Origin: Takakia lepidozioides
Lineage: Eukaryota > Streptophyta > Takakiopsida > Takakiales > Takakiaceae
Direction: 5' to 3'
Assembly: GCA_030704615.1 (NCBI GenBank)
Contig: CM060733.1
Span: 73,472,001 to 73,532,000, forward strand
DNA: 60,000 nt
The notes beneath the pieces are model-generated. The model made no database searches, was not told where the DNA came from, and was given only the letters and a program-made list of their open reading frames with translations. The translations under genes were made by a program, and so were the position numbers. Within the stretch, counting starts at the first letter, position 1. Each line of letters begins with the position of its first letter. Of the stretch, positions 1 to 10,944 are shown piece by piece.

Positions 1-830
1 AAAACCACATGGGTATCATGTTGGTCTCTAAACCAGTTCATAACCAGAACCAGGCTGACTGCCCTTTCAACTTGGCCACACTTTGTCTTTAATGTGTTGC
101 AGGTCAAGTGGTCATATCTATTTTACAACATAGTTGATTGATGTCCATAAGCTGAAATCCAGATGCACTTACCTAAACCACATGGGTGCCATGTTGACTA
201 AAAAACAGGACTTGGGTACCTCAGATTTATGTAATCCTACTTGCCAGTATTTGTTTAAACTGGTCTGCAGTACAGCTTGAAAAAAGGACCAAGTTTTGGT
301 GCCTTATCATTCCAAATCAACTACACATCAAATGCTGCATCACAAGGCTATGGTATGACAAATCATTCCAGGTTACACCTATGCCATTACTCATTGCTGC
401 AGCTGAAAATCAAGGTTTATGACACAGCAAAGCAAGCATATGATACTGCAAAAATGACACATGACACTCCCCACATATCACATTTATACCACACCACATC
501 TGATCTTGTCATTACACCATGCCCGGGGAGTACATTTTCAATTAAACTCCCTGGCTGCTTAAAAAACCAGTACCCAAAAGCATTCCTTCCATTTTTCATT
601 GTCAACTGAGTGGCCACAACCATAACCTCCAACATACCATGGTTTGAGCATGCAACTATGAAAGATCATTGTAGTGGGCTGGCGCAGCAAGCTTTTTTGC
701 ACTACGAACCAAATTTAGATTTTATAGATTTTTCATGCCCTTCTTTTTCACACTACACCACCATCTCCACCTTTCGAGTTAGGCATGCAAACATCTTCTG
801 CATTCAAGTGTCCTAACATACAGTCAAACA
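1..830. other. No recognisable gene
   Basis: Both strands were read and no recognisable protein or RNA was found. A short direct duplication is visible: the motif aaccacatgggt followed by catgttg occurs near position 3 and again near 177. The open frames here are short and have no family resemblance. Confidence 0.5.
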
Positions 831-940
831 AATGCACAAAAAACATGAGGGAAGGTTTCGGTGCTTGATCAGCTGCGCGCATCCCGATAGCACTGAGCTC
901 TCACTCGAGGCTGCGTTGCCTACTGTTGCACGATGACCAT

Positions 941-1057
941 CTACTCTTGAAGACGCGTCTCCTTCTTCCCCTTCGGCATTGGTCTGGGTCCGAAGTACAA
1001 CTTGCGGAGCTTGCGACGACGTCTCTTTTCTGGTGCAGGAACTTCCTCACTCTCAGG
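941..1057 (-). CDS. Possible basic C-terminal exon (low support)
   Basis: Minus-strand open segment of 39 codons ending in TAG. It reads as an acidic-proline stretch followed by a strongly basic cluster (KRRRRKLRKL) that resembles a nuclear localisation signal or DNA-binding tail. An in-frame TAA lies directly upstream, so if it is coding it must be spliced to something else. The candidate acceptor is weak. No family was recognised and no neighbouring exon could be tied to it. It may be chance. Confidence 0.2.
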   Translation of the reverse strand, partial: PESEEVPAPEKRRRRKLRKLYFGPRPMPKGKKETRLQE

Positions 1058-1059
1058 TT

Positions 1060-2215
1060 ACAGCATAAGATAAACAAAGACTAGGGAAAGGGGCGAAGAG
1101 TGCAGATGGAAAGGGTGCAAGAGGGGTGAATGAGCAACCACAAAAAAAACTACATCAAACGGCGGGGATGTATTAACTCCTCTTCATCAATAATAGAAAT
1201 AAACAAGTACCCAATGCTTCTTTCCACTTCCAATGGTGCCAAAGCCTTTTGGCAAATCATGTCCTAGGGTTTCCCACATGAAATATGAACTTAAATCATA
1301 GCAAACTCATAGTGAACATCACCTCTTCAAGAGGGCTATTTTGTCAATCTATTTTCAAACTTCAAGTCATGGCTTGGAAAATAAATCACACTTCAAGTGT
1401 ATAAATGACAAGTAAGGAAATGTGTCAACCTTCCAAAGTGCGCAGTGCCTCTAATGCTCTAACGACTCGTGAATGGTACTCTATGCGGTCCTCATGCGGT
1501 ACTCGTCACTAGGTCCAACCGGCCTTTCCTACTCGTCTCCAGGTCTCCACACGGAATTGCATAACCTTCTTGCTCAAATTCAACAAGGCCTCAAGGCCAC
1601 AATGAACTAGGCTTCTTGCCTTAGTCCTCTAACAATTCTCCTATACTAGGGAGCTTCAAGCTCCACTCCTTAGGACCTAGGCCTCCTCAAGCAATTCTAG
1701 CAAAGCAACAACACATGAAGCAAGAGGAAAACTATGCAATGGAACTAGGTGAAGAGCAAGGAGAGCCTTGCTCTTCTTTTATACTGTTTTTGAGCCTAAC
1801 AAACTAATGAGAAATATTCATTAAAAACTATTGTATCCTTGAAGGATCTATAGTAGAATATTCAACATGGATGAAAAGTCTTAGGGGCAAATGAAAGCTG
1901 GCTTTTCATCCATCCTTATGGATGACCAGTTGGCGCGAGTTTTTATTTCATCCATCCAGCTCCTTAGGGCGAATTTAGGATTTTTCATCCATCCATGAAG
2001 TAAAAAAACTCAAATAATCGGCTCCCGTGAGTGTCGTCGACTCGATAATTTGGTGCTGTTGCTAATCTGCTCCATAAATCACCAAACTCGGTGACAAACT
2101 ACAATTACATACCCTGTATCAGCTCGTAAATTCTCAGGTCCATCGGTGGTAAAAAATTTCTCTTTTTGCCATTCGTCATAATTTCGCTACATAAAAAATT
2201 TGTTGTCTTTTGGAA
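1060..2215. other. Non-coding, AT-rich stretch
   Basis: No convincing ORF, RNA or transposon terminus was seen. Short repeated patches around the motif catccat (about 1900-2000) are present but form no ordered array. Confidence 0.45.
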
Positions 2216-2216
2216 A

Positions 2217-2606
2217 TCAAATCCCTGGTGGTGGCTCTAGGGTCTTTGACCCTGCCACTGAGTCATAGGTTGTCCGGAGTCCCCTCCAGTTGTCCCGCAC
2301 CGCTAACAAGTCCCTGCTTCGCCGTTTGAAGACGTTGTGACTTGTTGTCGTTCCGATGCAGCCTTTCGCTTTGTTGCAATATTTCATCGCTGTACATGTT
2401 GTTTCTTCCAATTGTGAAGCTCCTCGCCGTGTGTTCCTACCGAACTTGAAAGGCGGGAGAACAGAGAGATCGCAATCTGGGACTAGAACAGTCGTCATGT
2501 ATTGTTTGAACAGGATTACCTTGTCGTTACTGTTATCGAATTGGCAGCCTAATCTGCTATCGATGCAGCTTCCTATGGTCATCTTGACGCCAGAGCTCCT
2601 CTCCAT
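2217..2606 (-). CDS. Hypothetical ORF, 129 aa, unrecognised
   Basis: Minus-strand frame open from an ATG at 2606 to 2217. The predicted protein is mixed-charge with several cysteines (TTCTAMKYCNKAKGC) and no recognisable domain, signal peptide or membrane segment. An overlapping antisense frame of 90 codons exists, so openness alone is weak evidence. It could be a single exon or a transposon remnant. Nothing around it indicates a role. Confidence 0.25.
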   Translation of the reverse strand: MERSSGVKMTIGSCIDSRLGCQFDNSNDKVILFKQYMTTVLVPDCDLSVLPPFKFGRNTRRGASQLEETTCTAMKYCNKAKGCIGTTTSHNVFKRRSRDLLAVRDNWRGLRTTYDSVAGSKTLEPPPGI

Positions 2607-2749
2607 GGTCGTCGCAGACACTGTCTAATTTCCTACGTGTTTTACCAACGATTTTCAGATAACTAACAAACTATCTTGTTTTTGCAGTACAATGTCGAAA
2701 CCGCTTGTCTTATGAAAAAAAAACGATCTGAAAAGAAAGTTGTACCAAT

Positions 2750-2900
2750 ATATGCATCTACACTCCAACCAGGCTAAATTATGTAGATTCCAATGAAGTG
2801 GGGGTGCTTAAGGAAGGCATGTCAGCATGCTCCCAATGTGGCTGTTTGGCATGCTTTCCTTAAGCTCTGTGTCAGATGAATTGAAGGTCAGATGGTGGGT
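2750..2900 (+). repeat. Repeat shared in inverted orientation with 4790-4860
   Basis: The stretch containing ccaaccaggctaa and, further on, gtgggggtgcttaagg recurs as its reverse complement at 4790-4860. The two copies flank the block that holds the inverted repeat and the palindrome cluster. Confidence 0.5.
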
Positions 2901-3024
2901 TCTGTTGCAACGTATGTCCAACATCATATATCGTAAGGTAATCGGCTCTAAATTTCCCTGACAGGGTCGCCATGTCAAATGGGCAAAGGCCTAGCAGAGA
3001 GTGGAAGAGGTTTCAAGGATCTGA

Positions 3025-3605
3025 AGTTAGACATACCACTTCCCTAAACTTGTTTCCAGTTTGTGACACGGGGAGGACATCATGAATGACCTCAGGGGTT
3101 TACCCCCTCTTGGCACTAGACTGGAAATTAAGTAGAAGGGCAGGAAGCCTACCTTTGAACATGAATTAGATGGAAGAGGAAAGGGATAGTGCAATTGTAT
3201 GTTGTGTGGCCAACCTGCAGATAGTATTCATTTTCCGATTCACTGTCCGGGGTTGTCTCACCAGAGTGACTCTCTCCTGGAATTTGTGAAGGGGGTGTTG
3301 TGTCTGAACACTTGTCTTTTGCCCCAAAATTGTCTGAAGAGCTTGAGGTTAGGCAGGCCACTCTCGGCACAAGACTATAAATTCCCGGACCCTGAATCAG
3401 GTAATGAATATTGTCTTCGGGTTGCCCACACTGTGACGGGCAATTGCACTCTCCCTTTCCTCTCTACTTTTGTTTGTTGTTCGAAGGTAGGCTTCCAGCC
3501 CTGAGTTTAAATTTAGTCTGGTGCCGAGAGTGGGTGGACCCTTCAGGTCATCCATGATGTCCTCCCCCATGTCACAGACTGCAAACAAGTTCAGGAAAGT
3601 ATTCT
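3025..3605. repeat. Large imperfect inverted repeat (arms about 200 bp)
   Basis: The left arm (about 3025-3245) reads on the plus strand nearly as the right arm (about 3395-3605) reads on the minus strand. Shared landmarks in the same order are cttgttt.cag, tgtgacacgggg versus tgtgacatgggg, ggacatcatg, cactaga and attcatt. The spacer is about 150 bp. A third, shorter copy of the same sequence (tgacatgggggagg..catggatgac) lies at 5158-5185. The arms carry an open frame on the strand that reads into the loop, so this is probably a duplicated gene or transposon fragment placed head to head. Confidence 0.6.
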
Positions 3606-3807
3606 GCCTAACTTCATTTCCATCAGACAATATTCTGGAAATAGACATGGCTTTGGACACTACAGCCTCTAAGTCCGATTTATCCAGCGGTATCAACGCT
3701 ATACATGACAACTTTAAAATCCCCATCCCCCCATTCATTAGTGTTTCAAAGCAATCCACCTCACGGCACTCCGATCCCTCATAGCTATTATTACCAACAA
3801 ATGGCAA
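3397..3807 (-). pseudogene. Repeated coding-like fragment, unrecognised
   Basis: This minus-strand frame of 136 codons covers the right arm of the inverted repeat. Its peptide includes the stretch CDMGEDIMDD. The left arm and the segment near 5.16 kb carry the same peptide with changes and breaks, which suggests a dispersed element rather than a single-copy gene. No catalytic motif or domain was recognised. It is probably part of an unclassified transposon. Confidence 0.3.
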
Positions 3808-3911
3808 CTGGAATCCAAATCTACGTCAATACCCTAGGTACAAAGGGTCCCCCTGGGTACCGTGTGTACCCCTGGTTACATGGTGTTCCGCCTGGGACAT
3901 TTGTTTTCTCA

Positions 3912-3997
3912 TAGGGCCCACCCCCCGAAAGGGGGCAGTAGCCGCAAGGTGAAGTGGCTCTTAGTTACGCCGGCTTCGGCCGGAGTCTTCTCTCTCT
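3912..3997 (-). mobile_element. Short (about 87 bp) mobile repeat, copy 1
   Basis: On the minus strand it reads GA-repeat, gaagactccggccgaagccg, gcgtaact, cacttcacc, ggctactgcc, ccctttcgggggg, gggccc. The same unit lies inside an integrase gene at 15933-16019, where it is flanked by a 5-bp duplication. Related longer copies lie at about 23498 and 48876. It has two GC hairpins (ggccgaagccgg and the cccctttcgggg stem-loop) and no coding capacity. The class is uncertain: it could be a SINE fragment or a MITE. Confidence 0.6.
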
Positions 3998-4007
3998 ACA
4001 AGGCTTA

Positions 4008-4751
4008 TCTCACACCGGTGTGAGAATGAGCCAGATAATGTAAGTTAATCCACACAATGGGGTGGAACTATATGATGTGGCATGCTGACTATACATGGTG
4101 TGAGAAAGGTTACTGGGCTTAATTTACACTAGTGTAAATTATGCCACATTGGTAGTACACGTCGATTAAGGGACTCAGAGGTGGCATGCTGACTAGACAT
4201 GGTGTGAGAAATGTTACTGGGCTTATTTTACACTAGTGTGGATTATGCACATTGGTAGGGCAAACTTTGTTATGTTTATATACAATCAAACCACTTATGA
4301 TATGCATGTATGTGTAATAGGTGTGTTGGTTAGTGTATAGTGACTTAATGATGTTATAATAAGGAGGTCTTAGGTTCAAATGTGTATTGTCTAGTAATAT
4401 GTGGGATGGTGTGCGGTAAACCATTGACTTGGGATGGGGCTGGGTCAACGGTCAACACATATTTAAAATTTGAAATTTGAATTTTGAATTTTGAATTTTG
4501 AATTTTGAATTCGCCACATTGTCAAGCAGGGTGCAAGACAAGCGGTCAAAAAATCCAGTCGAAACGGGTGTAAGAAAAAACCATGTCAAAAAAGCAAGAC
4601 AGACCGGGTGCCACGTCAGGGTGTAAATGGGTATAAGATGGCTTTTTTGACACCACTGGCTTTTCTATAGGGTGGCGGAATCAACACGGTTTACCTGACA
4701 CCCAGGGGGGTGTGAGCATGTGGCTTTTTTTACACCTGCAGGTGTAAAAAA
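4008..4751. repeat. Cluster of perfect palindromes built on ACAC..GTGT
   Basis: Three perfect palindromes are present: 4008-4025 (18 bp, tctcacaccggtgtgaga), 4120-4141 (22 bp, centred on acactagtgt) and 4726-4751 (26 bp, centred on cacctgcaggtg with A/T flanks). A second, shorter acactagtgt occurs near 4230. The segments 4072-4155 and 4183-4258 are near copies of each other (catgctgact, catggtgtgagaaa, gttactgggctta). This resembles a subterminal repeat region of a DNA transposon. No terminal repeat could be assigned. Confidence 0.6.
4460..4512. repeat. Simple repeat (ttttgaa)n
   Basis: Several consecutive units of a 7-bp ttttgaa-type motif are present. It is not the plant telomere repeat TTTAGGG. 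Confidence 0.8.
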
Positions 4752-4754
4752 TGG

Positions 4755-5325
4755 TGTAAAAAAAACCAGTTTCTCTTGTACTGCATGCACTCCTTAAGCA
4801 CCCCCACTTGAATGGATTATGAACAGACTTAGCCTGGTTGGAGTTATGAACCCATATTGCAGATGCGTACTACAAGGCAGGTCTAATAACTTGACAAAGC
4901 AAGGTTTTATTGACCTCAAAGTTGATCCCTCTGCATGCGGAAAATTTAGTGAGACCCAGCGCTTTGCCCTTGCCAGTTTGAACAACTAATTTCTGAATAT
5001 GTGCATCCCAGTTACAATTGAAGGATTGCATCAACGCCCAGGGATGTGTAGGAAGGGAAGGAAGGAAACAGTGCCCGAGAATGCAATTGTGTAGGGTCCA
5101 AAGCCTTGTCTTCTGCCAGCAAATAGGCATACCACTTCCCGGCACATGTTTCTAGTCTTGACATGGGGGAGGGCACCATGGATGACGTGAACGCTTTACC
5201 CACTTTTTGCCTTGTTTTGTTTGTCACTGCAGGGACTGTAAATGCTTTGTCAGGGCAGGTGGGGTTTGTTTGTAGGGTTTTTTTGGGTTTGCAGCACTGA
5301 AGGACCTCTTTTGTTGGGCGTGCTT
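4755..5325. other. No gene; holds repeat copies
   Basis: It contains the inverted copy of the 2.75-kb repeat (4790-4860) and a third copy of the 3.0-3.6 kb arm sequence near 5158. The plus-strand stretch before 5326 looks like an intron end (pyrimidine-rich, ending ttgcag). Confidence 0.4.
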
Positions 5326-6242
5326 GCAGAGGCAGGCTCCGGGAGCGCCAGCCATTGCAGACCAAACTGCAGCACCTGGGTTGACACCTTGGGAGACTCG
5401 ACCGCCTCCCCAACAACCTCCCCCATCGTATACACAGGGGTTTCCAGCCAGTTGCATACAGGCACCACCGTACAATCCACAACCCTGGCAACCCCCTGCT
5501 GGCGGGTGGTCCTCGCAAATCCAACCATGGGCTCCGCCACCTCGTCGAGGTCAATGGCAGTGGCTTGAGGCTGCAAACCACGGCACAACCCAGTGGGCGC
5601 CACCTCCCACTCCTTCATACGCCCCTCCCCCCAGCGGAACATGGTCATCCCCCCCTACAGGAAATGTGAACGAGCCTGAAGTGTACGATACCACCAACCG
5701 TGCTTCGCAGCTCAGCAAAGGAACGCCGTCAAATTCAACTGGCGTGGGAAGGAGAAGGGGCTGTCAGGGTGGCGCCAACGGGCAAATCGATGCAGCTTGC
5801 GCTGGCAAAGACAATTGGTAGCGGGATTTGCGGTCATTGGCGTTGAGGTACTTCGACAGAGTGTGCAACACATAACCAACAAGACAAGTCAACTGTGACG
5901 ACTGTTTTGGAAAGCATCGACTTCGTATACAAGTACACTCCGATCCCCGTCAAGGCGGAGTATGTTCTGAAGGCGACAGGGAAGATAATGAAAGGCGAAC
6001 GCAAAAGATTAAAGGATATTTGGGAGAAAACAGGAGAACGGCCCCTAGCTATTGAACCCCGTGTTTGGGAATCCCTCGTTGAGTACTGGGGGTCCCCCGG
6101 TGGCAAAGCTAAGTCGAGCGCGATGAAGGACGCACGGGCACACGTGGGGAAGCTATCACATTGGGGCTGCGGCGGGATTGCTGGAGCTCATGCCCGTATG
6201 GTAACGCAAATTCAATTTCCACCTATCTCTGTTACCAGTTGA
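5326..6242 (+). pseudogene. CACTA-type transposon ORF (proline-rich N-part, Transposase_24-like C-part)
   Basis: The exon appears to open after the acceptor ttgcag at 5320-5325. The first part (to about 5700) is very rich in P, Q and W. The second part (about 5720-6180) carries a basic, W-rich module ending in VWESLVEYW and then HVGKLSHWG. This W..LV.YW - K..S - H.G layout is what I know from the plant Transposase_24 / PttA family, the accessory ORF of CACTA elements. Both parts are open, but in different frames, so at least one frameshift lies near 5720. In-frame stops occur near 5820 and 5850. The fragment is decayed. The family assignment is by pattern, not alignment. Other CACTA parts in the window make it plausible. 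Confidence 0.5.
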
Positions 6243-7390
6243 ATTCATTTATTTGCAACATGTTTTTATTTATTTATTATTTATTTGGTAATATATTTTA
6301 ATTAATAAATATAATATTCCACGTGGACGATTGGACGGTGGTAGATTGTGAGTGGTTAAAGACACCTCAGTGACTGGTACCACTCTTGTAGTGATACATG
6401 AAAATGTTTAAGTGGTTTGTGCACCCGTGGCAGACTTTAAAAAACATACAAGTGTCCAAATCATTGTAGGATGATGCTATTGAACATATGGTTCCAAACA
6501 ATCAACTTTATTTTGAATCTGAATCACAATATTCATTCTCTGAAGCACTTTCAAGTTTCCTCAACTGGAACAATGTTTGGTCATACAAAACTAGCTTGAA
6601 ATATGGTAGCCAACATAGCCAATTCTTCTCCACTTAGAGCCGTGGCACCATCTAATGACCTAGGTATGGGCTGATCTGATAAGGTAGAGGGTGCCCGTAG
6701 ACCATCAAAATTTGCATTTTCTCCAATGTCCAAACTTCAACGATGAATTTTAGAATGAAAATAAATTAAGCCAGTTCCAAAAATATAAAATTTCCAAATA
6801 ATTGAACTCACTACAAGGCTTGAAAATAGATGTTTACATTTCATTCAAATTTTTATATGTCACATCTAGTAGATAAGCCTAATAATTTGTGAGCTGTAGC
6901 TCCTAGGTGTTTCCATTTATTTTTTATTTTTTTTAAATAGATAATCTAATATACTTTGGAAAAATCTATAGACTTTTTGCAAGAGCCCAAAAATGAGGTG
7001 TAGGTGGGTAGCATTGTAAGCCCTGAAGCTACCCCCCAAAAAACTACGTCAAACAGGTTTCATATGACCCGGATATGGCCAAACATGCATTACATAATTT
7101 AAATTTGGTCATATTAATTAGTTCATTTTTGCCTTTATCGATTTCTACTACCACTTCATAACATTGTACTCATTACAATAAAGTGAAATTCTTATACCGT
7201 ACCACATATAAAAAGGACGTAGCAGGATTTGAGCCCCAAACCACTGGGGTAACAAAAAGTGTACTATCCAATAAAAGTTCAAAAAATTCAAAATAGATTT
7301 AGGGTTGCGAGGTTGTGTGTTGAACGATGAGTCTTGGACTTGGTCGTTTTTCTGTGTTTGTGTCGTGGGATGATTTGCAGGTGCATAGCT
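6243..7390. other. AT-rich non-coding stretch
   Basis: No ORF or known repeat end was found. Near 7220 a motif resembling a tRNA T-arm (gctcaaatcc on the minus strand) is visible but isolated. Confidence 0.45.
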
Positions 7391-7764
7391 AGGGTCTGAG
7401 ATGGAAGCTTTGGAAGGCACATGCGCTCAAGCGATGCGGGGAGGGTTGAGCTCGATAGCTTTGGAGACATGCGCGCAATCGATGCGGGGAGGGTTGAAGC
7501 TCGACAGCTTCCTGGTTTTTTCATACGACCCTCAATATCGTCTTCTCCACCTTCCTCTCTACCCCATCTTTCTTTCACATTGTCTGCTTCTCCTTGGTTC
7601 ACGCGCAAACGCTCTCCAACTCTCCATCAATCTCGCTCCCACCCTCTTCATTTCTCATGCTTTTGCTGCAGTAGGTCGCTCGAGGCTTGGGTCTTCTGTT
7701 GTCGGTTCTTTAGGGGCACCATTGCCAGGAAGTTGTATTCTCGGGCTCAGCCATTTATATATTC

Positions 7765-8181
7765 ATGAAGGGAAAAGAGGTCCATTATGGGCAGATGCGG
7801 GATGTGATGTTATATATCACACCAGTCATGTCCGATCAGTCCATTTCGGACGATGAATCTGAACTTAGGAATCAGCCAGTAGAACACTCACTAGAGGATG
7901 TAGATCCCGAGCTAGCAGCACTGCAGAGGCTTCCCGAACCAGGGGATATCTTTGAGGATTTGAGGCCAACGGGCAATACTAGATATAGTTTATGGACAAT
8001 GGGACAAGTAGTAGAGTTCAAAGAAGGTGATGTGCTTATCCGCTTGGAGCACCAAGGATATAAGTCTAGGATGCTTGTGTGGGAAATGATAGACACCATC
8101 AGTAAAGGTAGAGAGTGGTTGGTCACCAAACGTGAGATCTTGTCATACAAGAATCCACTAAGAGGAGTTGTCAAGCACTGA
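7765..8181 (+). CDS. Hypothetical protein, 138 aa, with a PxxGD domain
   Basis: Open frame from an ATG at 7765 to a stop at 8181. A second methionine (MSDQSISDDESE) is an alternative start and begins an acidic segment. From about residue 55 to 125 it has PEPGDIFEDL followed by EGDVLIRLEHQGY and a W-rich end. A related module recurs in the next ORF (8197-8440), so two diverged copies of one about 65-residue domain sit in tandem. I do not recognise the family. The ORF may be a transposon accessory protein or an exon of a host gene. Its base composition and low-complexity-free sequence make it a better coding candidate than most frames here. Confidence 0.4.
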   Translation: MKGKEVHYGQMRDVMLYITPVMSDQSISDDESELRNQPVEHSLEDVDPELAALQRLPEPGDIFEDLRPTGNTRYSLWTMGQVVEFKEGDVLIRLEHQGYKSRMLVWEMIDTISKGREWLVTKREILSYKNPLRGVVKH

Positions 8182-8196
8182 TAACACTGGTGAAAC

Positions 8197-8440
8197 ATGC
8201 CAGATCTGGATCAGACATCAATGACTAATCATCCAGAGGTAGGAGATGTTTTGATTTCATATAGTTTAGATCCGTCGCCATATACTAACCCAAGACCAGT
8301 GTTTTACCATCAATCGTCAAGAGCGCATAATGGAGACCTCTGTGTACGAGTCATACATGCTGGAAACCGGGTAACAGTAGTATTATGGGTCAGAGCAGCA
8401 TATGCTTGGTTAATGGTTTCCGCCATGTCAAGAAGAGTAC
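8197..8440 (+). pseudogene. Second copy of the PxxGD domain, cut by a CACTA terminus
   Basis: The frame opens with ATG at 8197. It carries HPEVGDVLISYSL and then NGDLCVRVIHAG, matching the spacing of the domain in the preceding ORF. Natural coding stops at 8440, where the CACTA terminal sequence begins. The remaining open codons to 8532 belong to the transposon end. The two ORFs are separated by 15 bp and one stop codon, so they may once have been a single protein with two domains. Confidence 0.4.
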
Positions 8441-9290
8441 ACTACAACAGATTGCGGCTTTTACGTCTTTGTGTTATGACTGCAAATGCAGTCATGGAAG
8501 CCATTTACGACTTCCTGACTCTGAAGACGTAAAAGCCTAGTCAGTTGTGACATGGCAGATATGACTCTCCAGGCTGGCTGTGACGTGGCGCCAGACCAGC
8601 TGTGTGGGGTAGTCATACCCGCTGGCTTTATTGAATGACTGAACGGATAGTGTAGTCCATGTCAACCGCGGTGTAAGACAGACACGTGGTGGCTACAGAA
8701 CATGCCACGTGTCAAGACTGCGACGCCATCCCTGACTGCCAACTATGACAACGGAGGAGGGAATCAAACGACAACACGTGTCGCGTCATAGAAGAAACAC
8801 GTGGTGCGACATATCATTGCCACATGTCACTGTGGGGGAGGGGGCTTCGCAGTCACATGTATGTCTTTATGGGGGGGAATTTGGGGACACCACGTGCCGT
8901 TCATGTGTGCCCACGTGCTGGACTTTCGTGAGCTGCGGTGGATTCTTGCCAGTCATACGTACGACTGGCGCAATACAGTATATTCCATGAACAGGGGATT
9001 CCATGAGGACGTTGTAGTCCCAGGTGATGCCATGTGCACAATCCTCTAAACCTCACATGATGCTTCGTAGACATACATTTGACTGGACGTTTTGCATACG
9101 GAGTCATAGGTCCAACTGAGCGGGGACCTTAGGGGGTCACGTGTCGAAATGTAATATGTGGATACACATATCATATTGGGTTCGGTACTCATGGTTATGA
9201 CTCTGGACGGACACGTGGATATGCCACAGAGGCAGCCAATAGGGTGCCACGTGCATATGCCATACAACATCACAATCCTGTATACAGCAA
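8440..9290 (+). mobile_element. CACTA transposon left terminus with G-box-rich subterminal region
   Basis: It begins cactacaacagattgcggct. The next about 330 bp match, as an inverted copy, the end at 19323: both share gtgttatgactgcaaatgca, gacgtaaaagcctagt and tgaatgactgaacgga. From about 8660 to 9260 the region is crowded with cacgtg-type hexamers (cacgtggt, cacgtgtc, acatgtca), which are likely subterminal transposase-binding repeats. Terminal CACTA with repeated subterminal motifs is typical of En/Spm elements. The pairing with 19323 as one element is only tentative, since no matching 3-bp target duplication is seen (gta on the left, cat on the right). Confidence 0.65.
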
Positions 9291-9451
9291 GACTTTAGGC
9301 ACAGAAGTGGCACCGACATAATTCTGAAAGAGCACAAACAACAGCAACATCACCATCCAGCATCACCATTATCAACCACATTCTCCCAACAACAACATAA
9401 CCAACCATAGTGTGTGCAAAGTGGACATACCACCTACCACCACATTGCTCA

Positions 9452-10944
9452 TTAACGAGGCATAAGTTTGCACAATATAAGTGCCTCAAATGCCTGTTGA
9501 CATTCAGCTGTCCATGCAAACACTGCATCCTTCTTCAAAACCTTGCTCAATGGAGTTGCCATCTGTGCATATCGTCTGACAAACCTTCTATAATAAGTAG
9601 TTTGTCCAAGGAACCTCCTTAGACCTTTAACGTTACTTGGTGGTGGCGAGGCTTTAATAGCCTCTGTCTTTCTAGCATCCACAAGCAGTCCCTTCTTACA
9701 CACAATGTGTCCCAGTAGTACCCCTGAGTTCACACAGAAATTACACTTTTCCGGATTCAGACCAAGACCTCTCATCCTGCATCTGGCCAAACATAATTCC
9801 AACTTCTGCAAGTGCTCATTCTTAGAACTATACACACTGAAGTCATCTAAGAACACTTGCATGAAATCATCCAAATACTCATGGAAAGATTCACTTATCA
9901 CTCTCTGGAAAGTTGCTGGTGCATTTCAAAGTCCAAAAGGCATGACTTTGTATGCATAAGCACCCCAGTCTGTGATGAAAGCTGTATTTCCCTGGTCTTC
10001 TTCCGCTACTTGCACCTGATTATACCCACTAAATCCATCCATGAATGAGTACATCTCATGGCCTGCCACAGTGTCTAGTACAGCTTATGTGAATGGCAAA
10101 GGAAAGGGATCATTCTTTGTACAAACATTCAACTTCTTATAGTTCACACAAACTCTCAATTTGCCATTCTTCTTGGAACTATCACAATGGGTGATAGCCA
10201 AGTTGTATACTCTATCAGGTATATGAACTTAGCCTCAGCCAACTTCTTGATCTCTTCCCCAACCTTCTGTGCATAGTTGGGATTCAACATGTACCTTGCC
10301 TGTTTGATTGGTACTGACCCCGGTTCCAGTTCAATCTTATGCTGGCAGATCTCAGCTGGTATCCCTTTCAGATCTTCAGAGCTCCAAGCAAATACATCTT
10401 TGTATTTGATAAACAGGCTCTTAGCTTCCTTAAAGAATTCTGGCTCCAAGTCAGCCCCTACTTTCACCATTCTTGGTTCCTCCTCAGTTCCCACATTCAC
10501 TTCCCTCACCTGCTCTTCAGCTGTGATTGTCCATCCAGCCACTACTTCATCTTGTAAACTCACAGTGGCTGGTTCTTCTAGGATTTCTATTTCTCCCTCT
10601 CTTTCCTCATAGAAATATGGTGGGTAACTACTTGTTTCCCCCTCAATTGGTGTTGCTATTACTGCACCACAACAGATACCTTTAAAGCAACTCAGGCCTC
10701 CGAGTTGCATTTCTGCAACCTGCTCCCACTCTGGGTGTGCAGCAAACAGGGTAGCTTCCTGCTCCTCATCAAGTCCTCCCCTCCAGTCATACTCTCTGAC
10801 TCCACGAGGTCTTCTGGTAGCAGGTAGCCTACTAGATTTCTTAGTGGTGACCTGTATCTTGTGCTTCCCATCATGCACAGTCAGTAACTGGGAATTCCAG
10901 TCATGGAATACCCTGGCATGTTTCAGCCATGGTCGACCCAGCAA
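9452..10944 (-). pseudogene. Gypsy reverse transcriptase region (decayed, 3' truncated)
   Basis: The pol region of a minus-strand Ty3/gypsy element. The first half (10944-10156) holds the protease-RT linker and the RT start (FAWSSEDLKGIP, then TTWLSPIVIVPRR). The second half (9901-9470) holds the RT active site VFLDDFSVYS and the connection to RNase H (LRRFLGQTTYYRRFVRRYA). Between them (about 10155-9902) the RT core continues but is broken by a frameshift and stops. The sequence ends within the start of RNase H at about 9470. No RNase H, integrase or 3' LTR follows, so the element is truncated there and lies against CACTA-type sequence. Confidence 0.85.

Noticed and set aside
4460-4512. Interstitial telomere repeat
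   Set aside because: The unit is ttttgaa, not tttaggg.
5012-5648. Minus-strand frames across the proline-rich exon
   Set aside because: The plus strand has the acceptor, the P/W-rich composition and the downstream transposase module. The minus frames have no domain.
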